Part shown: positions 19,633 through 29,058 of the stretch, in pieces
How positions within the stretch are numbered: the first letter of the stretch is position 1
Layout of the letters: every line of letters begins with the position of its first letter
Origin: Pseudomonas putida
Lineage (GTDB): Bacteria > Pseudomonadota > Gammaproteobacteria > Pseudomonadales > Pseudomonadaceae
Assembly (NCBI GenBank): GCA_029953615.1
Contig: CP124529.1
Location: forward strand, 5,668,494 to 5,732,493
Direction of reading: 5' to 3'
DNA: 64,000 bases
The notes under the pieces: model-generated
The model's input: only the letters and a program-made list of their open reading frames with translations
Databases searched by the model: none
Told to the model about the DNA's origin: nothing
Program-made: the position numbers and the translations under genes

Positions 19633-20058
19633 ATGCTCTCTGTGACACTGATCAACATGCTGGTGGTGATCCTGGTGGTGATCATTCACTACGAATGCCT
19701 GCTGCGCCTGAATGACTGGCTACCACAGCTCAAGGTCTGGAGCCGTTTTCGCATCGTGGCGGGTGTATTCGGCGCACTGCTGGCGCACGCCCTGGAGGTG
19801 TGGTGCTTTGCCCTGGCCTATTACCTGATGGCGCATGCCCCAGGCTGGGGCACGCTCAGCGGCAATTTCGACGGGAGTTTGCTGGACTGCGTGTATTTTT
19901 CCTTCACCACCTATACCACGATAGGCTTCGGCGATATCGCGCCGACCGGCCATCTGAAATACCTCACCGGCCTGCAGGCCTTGACGGGCCTGGTGCTGAT
20001 CACCTGGACCGCCTCATTCCTGTTCCTCGAAATGCAGAAGTACTGGAAGGCCAAGTAA
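19633..20058 (+). CDS. Two-helix potassium channel
   Basis: The 141-aa protein has an N-terminal helix (TLINMLVVILVVIIHYE), a second helix, a pore loop containing the K+ selectivity filter TTIGFGD (about residue 96), and a final helix (LTGLVLITWTASFLFLEM). Filter and topology fit an Ion_trans_2 channel without a ligand-binding RCK domain. ATG 19633 is 28 bases after the ftsH stop with AGGG 8 bases upstream. It is likely co-expressed with the BON and FtsH genes. It may adjust membrane potential in anoxia. Confidence 0.85.
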   Translation: MLSVTLINMLVVILVVIIHYECLLRLNDWLPQLKVWSRFRIVAGVFGALLAHALEVWCFALAYYLMAHAPGWGTLSGNFDGSLLDCVYFSFTTYTTIGFGDIAPTGHLKYLTGLQALTGLVLITWTASFLFLEMQKYWKAK

Positions 20059-20065
20059 GGCTGGG

Positions 20066-22441
20066 TTACGCACGTGGCGGTGAAGTCCAACGCCATTGCG
20101 CAACTTCAGGCATGTCTTCGCCATGCTCGATGAGGTAGAGCTTGTGCCTCTCCATCGTTGCCCAATAGCGGGCGCGGGCCTGTTCGAGCTGGGGCTGCAA
20201 GCGTGGCACGCGCTCGAACACATCGAGTAGCAGCTGGTAGCGGTCCAGGTTGTTGATGACTGCCATGTCGAACGGCGTGGTGGTTGCGCCCTCTTCGCGA
20301 AAACCCCGCACATGAAACCGTTGCGGGTTGGCGCGTTTGTAGATCAGGCGGTGGATCAACGCCGGATAGCCGTGGAAGGCAAAGATCACCGGACGATCTT
20401 CGGTAAACAGCCCATTGAAGTCGCTGTCGGACAGCCCGTGAGGATGCTGTTGCGACAATTGCAGGGCCATGAGGTCAACGACATTCACCACCCTCACGCG
20501 AACGTCTGGGGCATGCTCTTGCAGCAGCGTAACCGCCGCCAGCACCTCAAGTGTCGGCACATCGCCCGCGCAGGCAAGCACCACCTCGGGTATCTCGTCA
20601 TCATGGCAGGCCCAGCCCCAGCGCCCGATACCCGATTGGCAATGCACGGCGGCCGCTTCGCTGTCGAGCCACTGCCACTCCATCTGCTTACCGGCAACGA
20701 TCACATTGATGTACCCACGACTGCGCAGGCAATGCTCAGCCACCGACAACAGGCAGTTGGCGTCAGGGGGCAGATAGATCCGCGCGAGATTGGCCTTCTT
20801 GTTTGCCAGCAGGTCGAGCAAACCCGGGTCCTGGTGCGAAAAACCATTATGGTCCTGCCGCCAGACATGCGAAGTCAGGAGGATATTCAACGAGGCAATC
20901 GGCTTGCGCCACGGCACCTCGGCCGCTGTCTTGAGCCATTTGGCATGTTGGTTGATCATCGAATCGACGATATGGATGAAGGCTTCGTAGCAGGAAAACA
21001 GGCCATGGCGGCCCGTCAGCAGATACCCCTCCAGCCAGCCTTCGCAGATATGCTCACTGAGGATCTCCATGACCCGCCCCTGTGCCGAAAGGTGTCCATC
21101 ATCGCTGGCCTGAGCATCCAGCCACACCTTGTCGGTAACCTCGAACACTGCATCCAGGCGGTTGGACGCCGTTTCGTCAGGGCCGAACAGGCGAAAATTC
21201 TGCGACGCCAGGCTGTTCTTCATGACATCGCGCACATAACCGCCCAGCACTCTGGTCGCCTCCGCCCGCACCTGACCGGGGCCCGCCATCGGCACGCAGT
21301 AATCGGCGTAATGTGGCAGGTCCAGTGCCTGCAACAAAAGACCGCCGTTGGCATGCGGGTTCGCGCTCATGCGCCGCCGGCCAGTCGGGGTCAGCGCGGC
21401 CAGCTCAGGCAGCAATGTGCCCTGCGCGTCAAAAAGCTCATGGGGACGGTAACTTTCCAGCCATTGTTGCAGCTGCATCAAGTGCGGCGGTTTGCCAAGG
21501 TCCGCCAAAGGCAGTTGATGGGATCGCCAGGTGCCCTCCACGCGTTGCCCATCCACGTACCTGGGCCCCGTCCACCCTTTGGGGGTACGAAGAATGAGCA
21601 CCGGCCACAATGGCCTGTCGATCGCTTGCGGGTCTTCGGCATGCCGCGCGAGGCGCTGGATCTGGCTGATCTTCTCGTAGATGACTTCCAGCGTCCTGGC
21701 CAACGCGCGATGGACGTCCATGGGCTCCTCACCCTCGACAAAATAGGGGTCATAACCGTAGCCATACATGAGGCTGGTCAGTTCCTCCTCGCTGATCATC
21801 GACAGCACGCTGGGGTTGGCGATCTTGTAACCGTTCAGATGCAAAATGGGCAGCACCGCGCCGTCGCGGGCGGGGTTGAGGAACTTGTTGCAGTGCCAGC
21901 TCGCAGCCAGTGGCCCGGTTTCGGCCTCACCATCACCAATGACGCACGCCACGATCAGTTGCGGATTGTCCAGGGCAGCACCATACGCATGGGCCAGCGA
22001 ATAGCCCAGTTCGCCCCCTTCGTGAATGGAGCCAGGCACATGGGGTCCGACATGGCTGCCAATGCCATAAGGCCAGGAAAACTGCTGAAAGAGCCGGGCC
22101 ATGCCAAATGCGTTGCGCTCGACCGATGGGTTGAGCTCGGTGTAGGTACCATCGAGGTACGCCTGAGCGACCAGGGCGGGGCCGCCGTGGCCAGGCCCCG
22201 TGACGAACAGCACATTGAGGCTGTACTGGCGAATCAACCGGTTCAGATGGGTATATATCAGGTTGAGCCCCGGCGAAGTCCCCCAGTGGCCCAGCAACCG
22301 GGGTTTGACATCAGCCAAGGTCAATGGCCTGGTCAACAAGGCATTACCCTGCAGATAGATCTGGCCAACGGTGAGGTAGTTTGCCGCCCGCCAATAGGCG
22401 TCCAGGCTTTCGAGCTCTTCGGCACTGGGGAAATCACTCAT
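20066..22441 (-). CDS. xfp: Xylulose-5-P/fructose-6-P phosphoketolase
   Basis: The 791-aa thiamine-diphosphate enzyme cleaves xylulose-5-P or fructose-6-P with phosphate into acetyl-P plus a sugar phosphate. Acetyl-P can yield ATP through acetate kinase without respiration. Signatures are [15 protein letters not shown] near the N-terminus, the [16 protein letters not shown] loop, the TPP site [16 protein letters not shown], and [15 protein letters not shown]. Full family length. It is third in a hsp20-CBS-xfp run on the minus strand (34-base gap), downstream of two FNR boxes. It provides an obvious reason for oxygen-dependent control. Confidence 0.93.
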   Translation of the reverse strand: MSDFPSAEELESLDAYWRAANYLTVGQIYLQGNALLTRPLTLADVKPRLLGHWGTSPGLNLIYTHLNRLIRQYSLNVLFVTGPGHGGPALVAQAYLDGTYTELNPSVERNAFGMARLFQQFSWPYGIGSHVGPHVPGSIHEGGELGYSLAHAYGAALDNPQLIVACVIGDGEAETGPLAASWHCNKFLNPARDGAVLPILHLNGYKIANPSVLSMISEEELTSLMYGYGYDPYFVEGEEPMDVHRALARTLEVIYEKISQIQRLARHAEDPQAIDRPLWPVLILRTPKGWTGPRYVDGQRVEGTWRSHQLPLADLGKPPHLMQLQQWLESYRPHELFDAQGTLLPELAALTPTGRRRMSANPHANGGLLLQALDLPHYADYCVPMAGPGQVRAEATRVLGGYVRDVMKNSLASQNFRLFGPDETASNRLDAVFEVTDKVWLDAQASDDGHLSAQGRVMEILSEHICEGWLEGYLLTGRHGLFSCYEAFIHIVDSMINQHAKWLKTAAEVPWRKPIASLNILLTSHVWRQDHNGFSHQDPGLLDLLANKKANLARIYLPPDANCLLSVAEHCLRSRGYINVIVAGKQMEWQWLDSEAAAVHCQSGIGRWGWACHDDEIPEVVLACAGDVPTLEVLAAVTLLQEHAPDVRVRVVNVVDLMALQLSQQHPHGLSDSDFNGLFTEDRPVIFAFHGYPALIHRLIYKRANPQRFHVRGFREEGATTTPFDMAVINNLDRYQLLLDVFERVPRLQPQLEQARARYWATMERHKLYLIEHGEDMPEVAQWRWTSPPRA

Positions 22442-22475
22442 GCCAGCCTCCTGTCATCATCGCGCAAGGGTGCGC

Positions 22476-22943
22476 TCAAAGGTCTTCGCCGCGCAGGTCT
22501 TCCTCCCGCCGGCTCTGTTGACGGATCAGCAGTGACAGTTCATGCAGGTGGTCCGACAGAAGCCCGACCAGGTCGTCTGCCGTGGCTATTCCGACCAGCA
22601 GGCCGAAGTCATCGACCACCGGAATGCGTCGGATATTGGCGCGCCGCATGTTGAGGATGACATCGAACAAGTCCTCGTTCTGGTTGGCGGTGATCAGAGG
22701 CCGGGGCAGCACATCGACTGCCTGGAGGTCTTCCTGATCCGGTGGGTTGCGCGCGATGATGCGCAACGCCAGGTCGCGATCGGTGATCAGGCCGATGGGC
22801 CGACAACGCTCGCGGTCGACATGTTCGGCCAGCACCAGATCGCCGACATGGTACTGATTCATCATGCGCGCCGCGGCATAGATGGAGATACCGGGTGGTG
22901 CGGTGACCACGTCCCGGTTGCAGTATTTGCCAATGGACATCAT
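22476..22943 (-). CDS. CBS-pair protein
   Basis: The 155-aa protein is almost entirely two CBS motifs: first around DVVTAPPGISIYAAARMM to PIGLITDRDLALRI, second around LPRPLITANQNEDLFDVI to GLLVGIATADDLVGLLSDHL. CBS pairs bind adenosine nucleotides (AMP, ATP, SAM) and act as energy sensors. With no fused catalytic domain it may modulate a partner such as the adjacent phosphoketolase. The start may be 22943 or 22940 (two adjacent ATG). Second gene of the hsp20 operon. Confidence 0.85.
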   Translation of the reverse strand: MMSIGKYCNRDVVTAPPGISIYAAARMMNQYHVGDLVLAEHVDRERCRPIGLITDRDLALRIIARNPPDQEDLQAVDVLPRPLITANQNEDLFDVILNMRRANIRRIPVVDDFGLLVGIATADDLVGLLSDHLHELSLLIRQQSRREEDLRGEDL

Positions 22944-22998
22944 GTTCTACCTCCACAGGCGGAGCCTCCTTGCTCCTCGATACAGTCAGGATGATTGA

Positions 22999-23559
22999 TC
23001 ATTTACCGCTCTTGATCGGAATCACCTTTTCCGGATGGATGGCTTCGGCGCGCTTGGGCAGGTGCACCAGCAGCACGCCTTTGTTGAACTGGGCATTGAT
23101 CTTCTCGGCGTCAACTTCACGGGGCAACTGGAAAACCCGCTCGAAGCTGCCGTAATGGCGCTCGGACAGGTGATATTCCTTGCGTTTTTCGTCCTTTTCC
23201 TCCTGTTTCTCGCCACGGATCACCAGGTTGCCATTGGCTAGCTTGATCTCGATGTCCTTGTCCTCCACGCCGGGCAACTCGGCGCTGATGCGGTACTCCT
23301 CGGCCAGCTCGCTGATGTCCATGGCTGGCAGGCCGTGGGTGAACAGGTCACGCCGCCAGAAAGGTTCAACATCGAACGGGGTGTGGCCGAACGGCATGCG
23401 CATCGGCCGCCGGCCAAAATCTTCGAACAGGCTGTCGATCTGACGGCGCAATTGCTGGAAGGGCCGCCACAGCTCTGAAGGCTCGACGCTGGGCGGCGAA
23501 GCTTTGGCGGGCTGGGGGGCGGCGGGGGTAACAGGCACTTTCTTGGCGACTTCTGACAT
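22999..23559 (-). CDS. Hsp20/alpha-crystallin small heat shock protein
   Basis: The 186-aa cytoplasmic holdase has a long Ala/Pro-rich N-terminus (KVPVTPAAPQPAKASPP). The alpha-crystallin domain starts near AMDISELAEEYRISAELPGVEDKDIEIKL and includes VIRGEKQEEKDEK and GSFERVFQLP. The conserved IxI-type tail is present as EKVIPIKSG. It prevents aggregation of unfolded proteins without ATP. First gene of the minus-strand operon reading into CBS and xfp. Its start lies about 72 bases from the nearer FNR box. Confidence 0.9.
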   Translation of the reverse strand: MSEVAKKVPVTPAAPQPAKASPPSVEPSELWRPFQQLRRQIDSLFEDFGRRPMRMPFGHTPFDVEPFWRRDLFTHGLPAMDISELAEEYRISAELPGVEDKDIEIKLANGNLVIRGEKQEEKDEKRKEYHLSERHYGSFERVFQLPREVDAEKINAQFNKGVLLVHLPKRAEAIHPEKVIPIKSGK

Positions 23560-23630
23560 GGCGACCTCCTCGAATGAATAATGCCTCCCTGGGAGACGCC
23601 ACGATCATGCGCCGTGGGGTAGCCCCCCGT

Positions 23631-23686
23631 TTGACCTTTATCAACAGCGTGGCGCCCCTTCCGCCCGCCGGTTTGATTCTGGTCAA
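23631..23686. promoter_or_regulatory. Two FNR/Anr boxes between hsp20 operon and reductase-like gene
   Basis: TTGAC-CTTT-ATCAA (23631-23644) and TTGAT-TCTG-GTCAA (23673-23686) each differ from the ideal palindrome at one position. The first is 72 bases from the hsp20 start. The second is 64 bases upstream of the plus-strand gene at 23750. Each divergent unit therefore appears to have its own box. Confidence 0.8.
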
Positions 23687-23749
23687 AATGCCGTACTGGC
23701 CACGGCCTAGGCTGATATCAGCAAGACATAATTACAGTGCGAGGCAGCC

Positions 23750-24487
23750 ATGAGCCGCGAGGGTGGTGCCAGCGTCCGCTTGCTGCAAACGTTGCAAGGC
23801 CCGGGCATTCAGCAGTTCGTGCGCCTGGCCCTTTGCAGCCAGCCATGCAGCGAGGCTATGGCTGGCCAATACTGCGTGCTCAGCCGTCGTGCCGAGTACT
23901 GGCCATGCAGCTACGTGAGCCTGCCTGGCGTGGCCGGGCAATTCATCGTCAGCACTCACAGTGCGCAGCCCTTGGGTCGGGCGGGGGACCTGTTCGACTA
24001 TTCCGGGCCGCTTGGCAGCGCCTGGCCGCTGCCCCTGCAAAGTTCAAGGTTGCTGGCCATCAGTCGCGCCGATGGCCTGCTGCCCTTGCTGGGCGCGCTG
24101 GATGAGATTCGCTGCTGGCTGCCCTGGGTACAATTGCAGCTGTCACATGACGGTATTGCCGCTGAACTGCTGCCAGACGATTGTCAAACCTGGCTGACGG
24201 CACTGTCGCCACTGCCGCGTGACAGCGGCGGCGGCGGGTGGCAAACCAGGCGCTTGCTGACCACCTTCAAACCGGACACGGTGTACTGTTGCGCACCGCC
24301 ACAGGTGGCGCGCCAAGTGGCCCGGCTGTGCTGGCAAACAGGCGTAGCCCCGCAGCATATCTGGATACGCACGGATCATCTGCCACGCCCGATCTGGGTT
24401 GGGCACAACTCTGAAAGCTGGCCTGTGCAACGTTATGACCGGGTGCTTGCCGCACTCAAATGGGCTCCTCCACGCGGGTCAGGTTGA
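23750..24487 (+). CDS. Ferredoxin-reductase-like flavoprotein, divergent
   Basis: The 245-aa protein resembles the FAD/NAD module of ferredoxin reductases or PyrK-type subunits. GQFIVSTHSAQPLGRAGDLFDYSGPLG fits the flavin-binding barrel end. SRLLAISRADGLLPLLGALD replaces the usual GGGxGxAP nucleotide loop, and late DTVYCCAPPQVARQVARLC fits the D-x-x-x-x-x-C-G-P motif of this fold. The degenerate loop means NAD binding is uncertain. It overlaps the FNR gene on the other strand by 32 bases at their 3' ends. A redox accessory to the FNR island is an inference. Confidence 0.55.
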   Translation: MSREGGASVRLLQTLQGPGIQQFVRLALCSQPCSEAMAGQYCVLSRRAEYWPCSYVSLPGVAGQFIVSTHSAQPLGRAGDLFDYSGPLGSAWPLPLQSSRLLAISRADGLLPLLGALDEIRCWLPWVQLQLSHDGIAAELLPDDCQTWLTALSPLPRDSGGGGWQTRRLLTTFKPDTVYCCAPPQVARQVARLCWQTGVAPQHIWIRTDHLPRPIWVGHNSESWPVQRYDRVLAALKWAPPRGSG

Positions 24488-25187
24488 CCAGGCTTTGCAT
24501 GTCGACGAGCCTGACCTCACGCCCGGCGCATTGCAGGAAACCTGAATGGACGAAGCGGCTGAACAGTCGGCTGACCGTTTCCTGCGTGAGGTCCAGGTAG
24601 TTGGCGATATCACCACGGGACATCGGCAGATTGAACACATCCGCCCGCAACCCTCGCGCCTGGTAGCGCGCCGACATGCCCAGCAGGAAGATCGCCAGCC
24701 GCTGGTCGGCTCGCCCGTGGCAGCAGCGCAGGTGCTCGTCCTTGTCCTGGATCCCCAGGCTGAGCATGTGCAGCAACTGGTAGCGCAGCCCCGGAATCTT
24801 GCCGGACAGCTCCACCAGCTGGTCCAGCCTGATGGAGCACACCAGCGAGATTTCCAGGGCCATGGCATAGCTTCGGTAATGACTGGCACCAATAGCGTCC
24901 AGCCCCAGCATTTCCCCCGGCAGGATGAAGCCGCTCACCCGTTCGGTGCCCTCGGTATCGAGCAGAAAATTCTTGATGACCCCGGAGCGCAGGGCAAATA
25001 CGTGCTCCATGGGCTCATTGGCCTTGAACAGGTACTCACCCCTCTTCAACGGGCGGTTACGGCGGACGATTCGCTCCAGCTTGTCCACTTCGTCAGCACT
25101 GAGGCTGGCGGGCAGGCAAAGGCGGCTCAACGAGCACGCAAGGCACTTCACATGGGGCCTTGCCCCCATTTCCGCAGCGCCTGACAT
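24456..25187 (-). CDS. FNR-type oxygen-sensing transcriptional regulator
   Basis: The 243-aa Crp/FNR protein has all four cluster cysteines in E. coli FNR spacing: C15-x2-C18-x5-C24 and C117 (LEISLVCSIRL). A [4Fe-4S] oxygen sensor is therefore expected. The recognition helix reads LTQETVSRLFSRF; E-x2-S-R is the DNA-contact triad for TTGAT half sites. P. putida is known to carry three FNR paralogues. This would be one of the two non-Anr copies. I chose ATG 25187 since GGAGG is 7 bases away but only 1 base from the ATG at 25193. A perfect FNR box lies 105 bases upstream. Confidence 0.92.
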   Translation of the reverse strand: MSGAAEMGARPHVKCLACSLSRLCLPASLSADEVDKLERIVRRNRPLKRGEYLFKANEPMEHVFALRSGVIKNFLLDTEGTERVSGFILPGEMLGLDAIGASHYRSYAMALEISLVCSIRLDQLVELSGKIPGLRYQLLHMLSLGIQDKDEHLRCCHGRADQRLAIFLLGMSARYQARGLRADVFNLPMSRGDIANYLDLTQETVSRLFSRFVHSGFLQCAGREVRLVDMQSLVNLTRVEEPI

Positions 25188-25291
25188 GACCATGCCTCCG
25201 CTTTTTTGCAGGTGCTCATCTATTCAAGTTAGCGGCCCCGCTAAACGTTAGCGGTCGGTCCGACAAAGGGTCGGATGATAGCCGAAGTGAC

Positions 25292-25305
25292 TTGATGAAG
25301 ATCAA
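25292..25305 (+). promoter_or_regulatory. Perfect FNR/Anr box between fnr paralogue and Usp gene
   Basis: TTGATGAAGATCAA is an exact match. It lies 105 bases upstream of the fnr-type start (minus strand) and 95 bases upstream of the Usp start at 25400, allowing autoregulation and target control from one site. Confidence 0.85.
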
Positions 25306-25399
25306 ACCACACCCTGTGCGCGCTCGCATGCTCAAGCGTCGAACGCTTCGAAGAAGCCCGACTGCTTGCAAGGGCGCTTACAGCCAAAAGGTGAAGATC

Positions 25400-26275
25400 A
25401 TGGAAATAAGTAGCTTGCTGGTCATTGCAGCCGACGAAGATCGATACGATCCGGCTATCGAACACGCGGTGGAGCTGGCGATGGCAGTCGGCGCCTCGGT
25501 GACCCTCGCCCTGCACACGGCGCCTGATATGCAGGCCAGGCAGCCAGATACCCAGAGCCTGCAGAAAAGCCTGGCCAAGGTCTTCCTCGACAGCGGTATC
25601 CACCTCGAGCCCGAGGTCAGGCGAATCAAGCCCTCGGCGAAAGCGCTGGCCAAACTGGCCAGGGCATGCGACGCCGACCTGATGATCATCCAGGCTCAAG
25701 CGATCGGGTGCGGCAGTTTCGGCCTCGAACTCATGCGGCTCGCACCCTGCCCCGTGTTGTTCGCACGGGAACGACTACAGCCTGGCCAAGCCAAGCTGTT
25801 TGTCGCGGCACCAGCCAGTTGCGAGGACCTGGACGACGGGGCCGCGAATGCCGAAGTCGTCGAAGCCGCAAGGCTCATAAGCCATGCGCGCAAAGCGAAG
25901 ATGCATCTGTTTTCCGTTTATGATCAGGCTGCCTTGCTGCGTCACACCGAGCACTACAGCCTGGCGGAAATCCCCTCATATGAAACCCTTGCAAGCGCAT
26001 TCAAACATTTCGCAGCGCAGTTGGGCATCCCCAACGTTCATCACCATCTGATCGTCGGGTCATGCGCGCTCACCCTCTGCGCTTACGCCAATCGCTGCAG
26101 GTATGACACTGTGGTGATCTCCAGCCCTCATCGCGCTTGGCAGTTTGCGACCCTGGAATACCTGCAGAATAACCTGAAATGCAGCTTGCTCGTAGTACAC
26201 GCCAAGACGCGCCAGCAGCAGTTGGCCATTCCTGAGTCCCAGGCGTTGCGCGACCCGCTTTTTCTATCGGTTTGA
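25400..26275 (+). CDS. Universal stress protein, two Usp domains, divergent second half
   Basis: The 291-aa protein begins MEISSLLVIAADEDRYDPAI. The first Usp domain ends in ADLMIIQAQAIGCGSFGLELMR…CPVLFARE. The second domain starts at KLFVAAPASCEDLDDG and ends YDTVVISSPHRAWQF…CSLLVVHAK without the usual GSTTE loop, so ATP binding there is doubtful. The second domain is unusually rich in Cys and His. Start at 25400 with AAGGTG upstream; the frame opens at the FNR box itself, which argues against earlier starts. Confidence 0.8.
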   Translation: MEISSLLVIAADEDRYDPAIEHAVELAMAVGASVTLALHTAPDMQARQPDTQSLQKSLAKVFLDSGIHLEPEVRRIKPSAKALAKLARACDADLMIIQAQAIGCGSFGLELMRLAPCPVLFARERLQPGQAKLFVAAPASCEDLDDGAANAEVVEAARLISHARKAKMHLFSVYDQAALLRHTEHYSLAEIPSYETLASAFKHFAAQLGIPNVHHHLIVGSCALTLCAYANRCRYDTVVISSPHRAWQFATLEYLQNNLKCSLLVVHAKTRQQQLAIPESQALRDPLFLSV

Positions 26276-26294
26276 CAGGTGATGAGTGAAGCAA

Positions 26295-26308
26295 TTGACA
26301 ACTGTCAA
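26295..26308 (+). promoter_or_regulatory. FNR/Dnr-type box before GNAT gene
   Basis: TTGAC-AACT-GTCAA is a perfect palindrome with the TTGAC half-site variant. It lies 64 bases upstream of the GNAT ATG at 26372, which supports that start over 26279 or 26282. Confidence 0.75.
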
Positions 26309-26371
26309 GTCAGCGCAGGGCCGGTTGCCGAAACTGGACTCCCTTGTTCATTCGACACAGAGGACACAGCC

Positions 26372-26941
26372 ATGGCGCCCGCCGAGACTTCCCATGTGCA
26401 CACAACGCCTTCGTTTCCCAAACCTTCGGGTGAATACTGGATCGAAGCCCTTGATAACGGCGTTCACGTGTTGATCAGGCCCTTGCAGGCCCAGGACCGG
26501 GAACGCGAAAAAGCCTTCATCGAACGGCTGTCGCCCGAGTCGCGGCATTTCCGCTTCCTGTGCCAGCTCAGAGAGCCCGGTGAGGCCTTGCTCGACCAGT
26601 TGATGAAGGTCGATCAGGATCGCCAGGCGGCCTACGTCGCCCTCGCCCACGTGGATGGCGAATTGCAGGAAGTGGGCATTTCCCGCTACGCCACCGCCAG
26701 CGGCAAGGATGAGTGCGAATGCGCCGTCACCGTCATGGACAGCTGGCAGCACCATGGTTTGGGGCGCCTGCTGCTCAAGCACCTGACCGACCATGCCCGG
26801 GCCAAGGGCTTGCGGCAGATGTATTCGATCGACGCGGCAGCCAACCAGGCGATGCGCGATCTGGCCAAGGCGGCGGGGTTCACCACCGCCGCTGACCCGG
26901 ATGACCCTAGCCAAGTCATTCACCGGCTCTCCCTGATCTGA
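26372..26941 (+). CDS. GNAT-family N-acetyltransferase
   Basis: The 189-aa protein has a short N-terminal extension and a GNAT core: VLIRPLQAQDREREKAFIERL, then the acetyl-CoA loop DSWQHHGLGRLLLKHLTDHARAKGL (R/Q-x-x-G-x-G/A at HHGLGR), and CECAVTVMD before it. It belongs to the same group as the GNAT encoded at 32940-33488 and to the standalone acetyltransferase domains that modify proteins such as acetyl-CoA synthetase. Start chosen at 26372 (GAGGA upstream, and FNR box at -64). Followed by a strong hairpin and the esterase-like gene. Confidence 0.82.
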   Translation: MAPAETSHVHTTPSFPKPSGEYWIEALDNGVHVLIRPLQAQDREREKAFIERLSPESRHFRFLCQLREPGEALLDQLMKVDQDRQAAYVALAHVDGELQEVGISRYATASGKDECECAVTVMDSWQHHGLGRLLLKHLTDHARAKGLRQMYSIDAAANQAMRDLAKAAGFTTAADPDDPSQVIHRLSLI

Positions 26942-26945
26942 CCCT

Positions 26946-26983
26946 GGGCCGCCGCACCCTGACGGGTCAAGGCGCGGCGGCCC
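26946..26983 (+). terminator. GC-rich hairpin between GNAT and esterase-like genes
   Basis: GGGCCGCCGC (26946-26955) pairs perfectly with GCGGCGGCCC (26974-26983) around an 18-base loop. There is no T-run, so it may be an intercistronic mRNA-stabilising or attenuating stem rather than a full terminator. Confidence 0.5.
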
Positions 26984-27001
26984 GACTATGGAAGTATCCC
27001 C

Positions 27002-28369
27002 ATGAACGGCCCTTCGAAGAAATTGATGGAAAAACTCTACGGCAAGCAGTATCAGGTCGACATTGCCGATATTGCTCCGGTGCTTCATCAATACGCCGAA
27101 CCCTTGCCGGACCTGGATACACCGGCATTCGCAGCCCTGTTCGACCGCTACGCTGACGCGCGCGTCATCCTGCTGGGCGAGGCGAGCCACGGCAGCAGCG
27201 AGTTCTATCGCGCCCGAGCGGCGATCACTCGGCGCCTGATCGAACAGCATGGTTTCAACATCGTCGCCGTCGAGGCCGACTGGCCGGATGCCGGGCATGT
27301 CGATCAGTACGTTCGCGGCTTGGCCCATTCGGCGTGGAAACGCCATATTTTCAGCCGTTTTCCGACCTGGATGTGGCGCAATAGCGAAGTCAAAGCCTTC
27401 GCCCATTGGCTGCACGGCCACAACCGCCTGCTGCCCACCGACCATCGCGTGGAATTCCGCGGCCTGGATGTCTATAGCCTGCGCAACTCCATCCATGAAG
27501 TGCTGGCGTATCTGGACCGGGTCGATCCGCACCTGGCCCATGAAGCTCGCCGCCGCTACGGTTGCCTGACGCCTTGGCAGGACGACCCCGCGCTGTATGG
27601 GCACTTTGTCGAGCGCGGTGGCGTCATGCCTTGCGAGCAACCGGTGATCCAGCAGTTGAATGTCATGCTAGCCGAGCAACTGTCAGGGCTTGTCCGCAAT
27701 GACGAAGCCTTCTTCAACGCAACGCAGAACGCCCGTGTCATCATCGCCGCGGAACAGTACTACCGCGCCATTTACCGAGGCTCGACGGCCTCCTGGAACC
27801 TGCGCGACCGGCACATGTTCGATACCTTGCGCGCGCTGCTGGAACACCGTGGGCCCCATGCCAAAGCGGTAGTCTGGGCACACAACTCCCATGTCGGCAA
27901 TGCCGGTGCCACGGAAATGGGCTGGAAAGGCCAGTTCAACATCGGCCAGCTTTGCCGCAGCGCTTTCGGGCATGACGCGGTGCTGATCGGCATGGCCACC
28001 GACCGCGGCCAAGTGGCCGCCGCCGATGACTGGGACGGCGACATGCGGATCAAGGAAATCCGCCCTTCGCGAAGCGACAGCTGGGAGCACCAGTTCCGCC
28101 TCGCAGGCGTGCCAGCCTGCCTTAGCGACTGGCGCGATCCACAGCGCAAGGAGCTGCGCCATGTGTTGTCCACGGCGCTGCTCGAACGCGCCATCGGCGT
28201 TATCTATCGCCCCGAGAGCGAACGGCTAAGCCACTACTTCGAAGCGGTGCTGGCCGAGCAGTTCGATGCGCTGCTCTGGTTCGAGCAGACCCAGCCAGTG
28301 ACTGCCCTGCCGTTGCCGAAACAACAGCATCTTGAGCCTGAGGACGAAACCTATCCATTTGGTGTATAA
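27002..28369 (+). CDS. Erythromycin-esterase family protein
   Basis: The 455-aa protein matches the erythromycin esterase (EreA-like) fold: ARVILLGEASHGSSEFYRARAAITRRLIEQ at about residues 57-86, with the catalytic-type E-x-S-H-G motif, then AVEADWPDAGHVDQYVRG and VVWAHNSHVGNAGATEMG. Chromosomal members of this family commonly lie in stress islands and are not antibiotic-resistance genes; the substrate is unknown. It follows the GNAT gene by 60 bases and should share its FNR box. Confidence 0.88.
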   Translation: MNGPSKKLMEKLYGKQYQVDIADIAPVLHQYAEPLPDLDTPAFAALFDRYADARVILLGEASHGSSEFYRARAAITRRLIEQHGFNIVAVEADWPDAGHVDQYVRGLAHSAWKRHIFSRFPTWMWRNSEVKAFAHWLHGHNRLLPTDHRVEFRGLDVYSLRNSIHEVLAYLDRVDPHLAHEARRRYGCLTPWQDDPALYGHFVERGGVMPCEQPVIQQLNVMLAEQLSGLVRNDEAFFNATQNARVIIAAEQYYRAIYRGSTASWNLRDRHMFDTLRALLEHRGPHAKAVVWAHNSHVGNAGATEMGWKGQFNIGQLCRSAFGHDAVLIGMATDRGQVAAADDWDGDMRIKEIRPSRSDSWEHQFRLAGVPACLSDWRDPQRKELRHVLSTALLERAIGVIYRPESERLSHYFEAVLAEQFDALLWFEQTQPVTALPLPKQQHLEPEDETYPFGV

Positions 28370-28386
28370 GCCTCGGCGAAGCCTCA

Positions 28387-29058
28387 TCAGGCGGATTCGC
28401 GCTGCAGGTACTTCACAAACCAGTCACCGGCGAGCGCTGCGGCCTTCGCCAGGGTGCCAGGCTCTTCGAAAAGATGCGTAGCGCCTGGCACCACTTCAAG
28501 ATGATGCTCACAGTTCAGCAAGCGACCCACCTGACGATTGAGCTCAAGCACCAGGGCATCCCGGCTACCTACGATGTGCAAGGTTGGCGCCTGCACACGG
28601 CCCAGCATCGGCTCAGCCAGGTCTGTTCTGCCACCTCTGCTCACCACCGCCGCCACCCGCTCGGGACGCTGCGCAGCCGCCCACAGGGCCGCAGCGGCCC
28701 CCGTGCTCGCGCCGAACAAGCCGATGCGCAGCTTGCCCAACTGCGGATCGCCTGCAACCCAATCGACGACATCGATCAAACGCTTGGCCAGCAAGGCAAT
28801 ATCAAAGCGCAATTCTCCGGTCTCGTTATCCAGTTGTTGCTCAGCCTCGGTCAGCAGGTCGAAAAGTAGTGAACCCAGGCCACGCGCCGCGAGAACATCC
28901 GCTACGTACTGATTTCGGGCGCTCAGACGCCCGCTACCGCTACCATGGGCGAAGATGACCAGGGCACCAGCGTTGGCCGGCTCACGCACGTCCGCCATGA
29001 GTTCGACGCCTGCCAGCTTCATCGTCTGCGTGCGAACTTCAACCCTGTGCTCAGTCAT
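28387..29058 (-). CDS. Alpha/beta hydrolase, dienelactone-hydrolase-like
   Basis: The 223-aa hydrolase has an oxyanion region VIFAHGSGSGRLSARN and a nucleophile elbow LFGASTGAAAAL (Ser in G-x-S-x-G, A in place of the last G core). The C-terminal part includes LHIVGSRDALVLELN (Asp) and PGATHLFEEPG (His) to complete a Ser-Asp-His triad. The start at 29058 overlaps the end of the phosphoribosyltransferase gene by 8 bases, with GGAG 8 bases upstream. Last gene of a five-gene minus-strand operon headed by a Usp gene. Confidence 0.85.
   Translation of the reverse strand: MTEHRVEVRTQTMKLAGVELMADVREPANAGALVIFAHGSGSGRLSARNQYVADVLAARGLGSLLFDLLTEAEQQLDNETGELRFDIALLAKRLIDVVDWVAGDPQLGKLRIGLFGASTGAAAALWAAAQRPERVAAVVSRGGRTDLAEPMLGRVQAPTLHIVGSRDALVLELNRQVGRLLNCEHHLEVVPGATHLFEEPGTLAKAAALAGDWFVKYLQRESA

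Noticed and set aside
20312..22654. A 780-codon open frame on the plus strand opposite the phosphoketolase
   Set aside because: Antisense shadow; the minus strand has a perfect phosphoketolase with all motifs.
27002..28369. Antibiotic-resistance determinant (erythromycin esterase)
   Set aside because: The family name is misleading; chromosomal homologues in stress islands are not known resistance genes and no mobile context is present.
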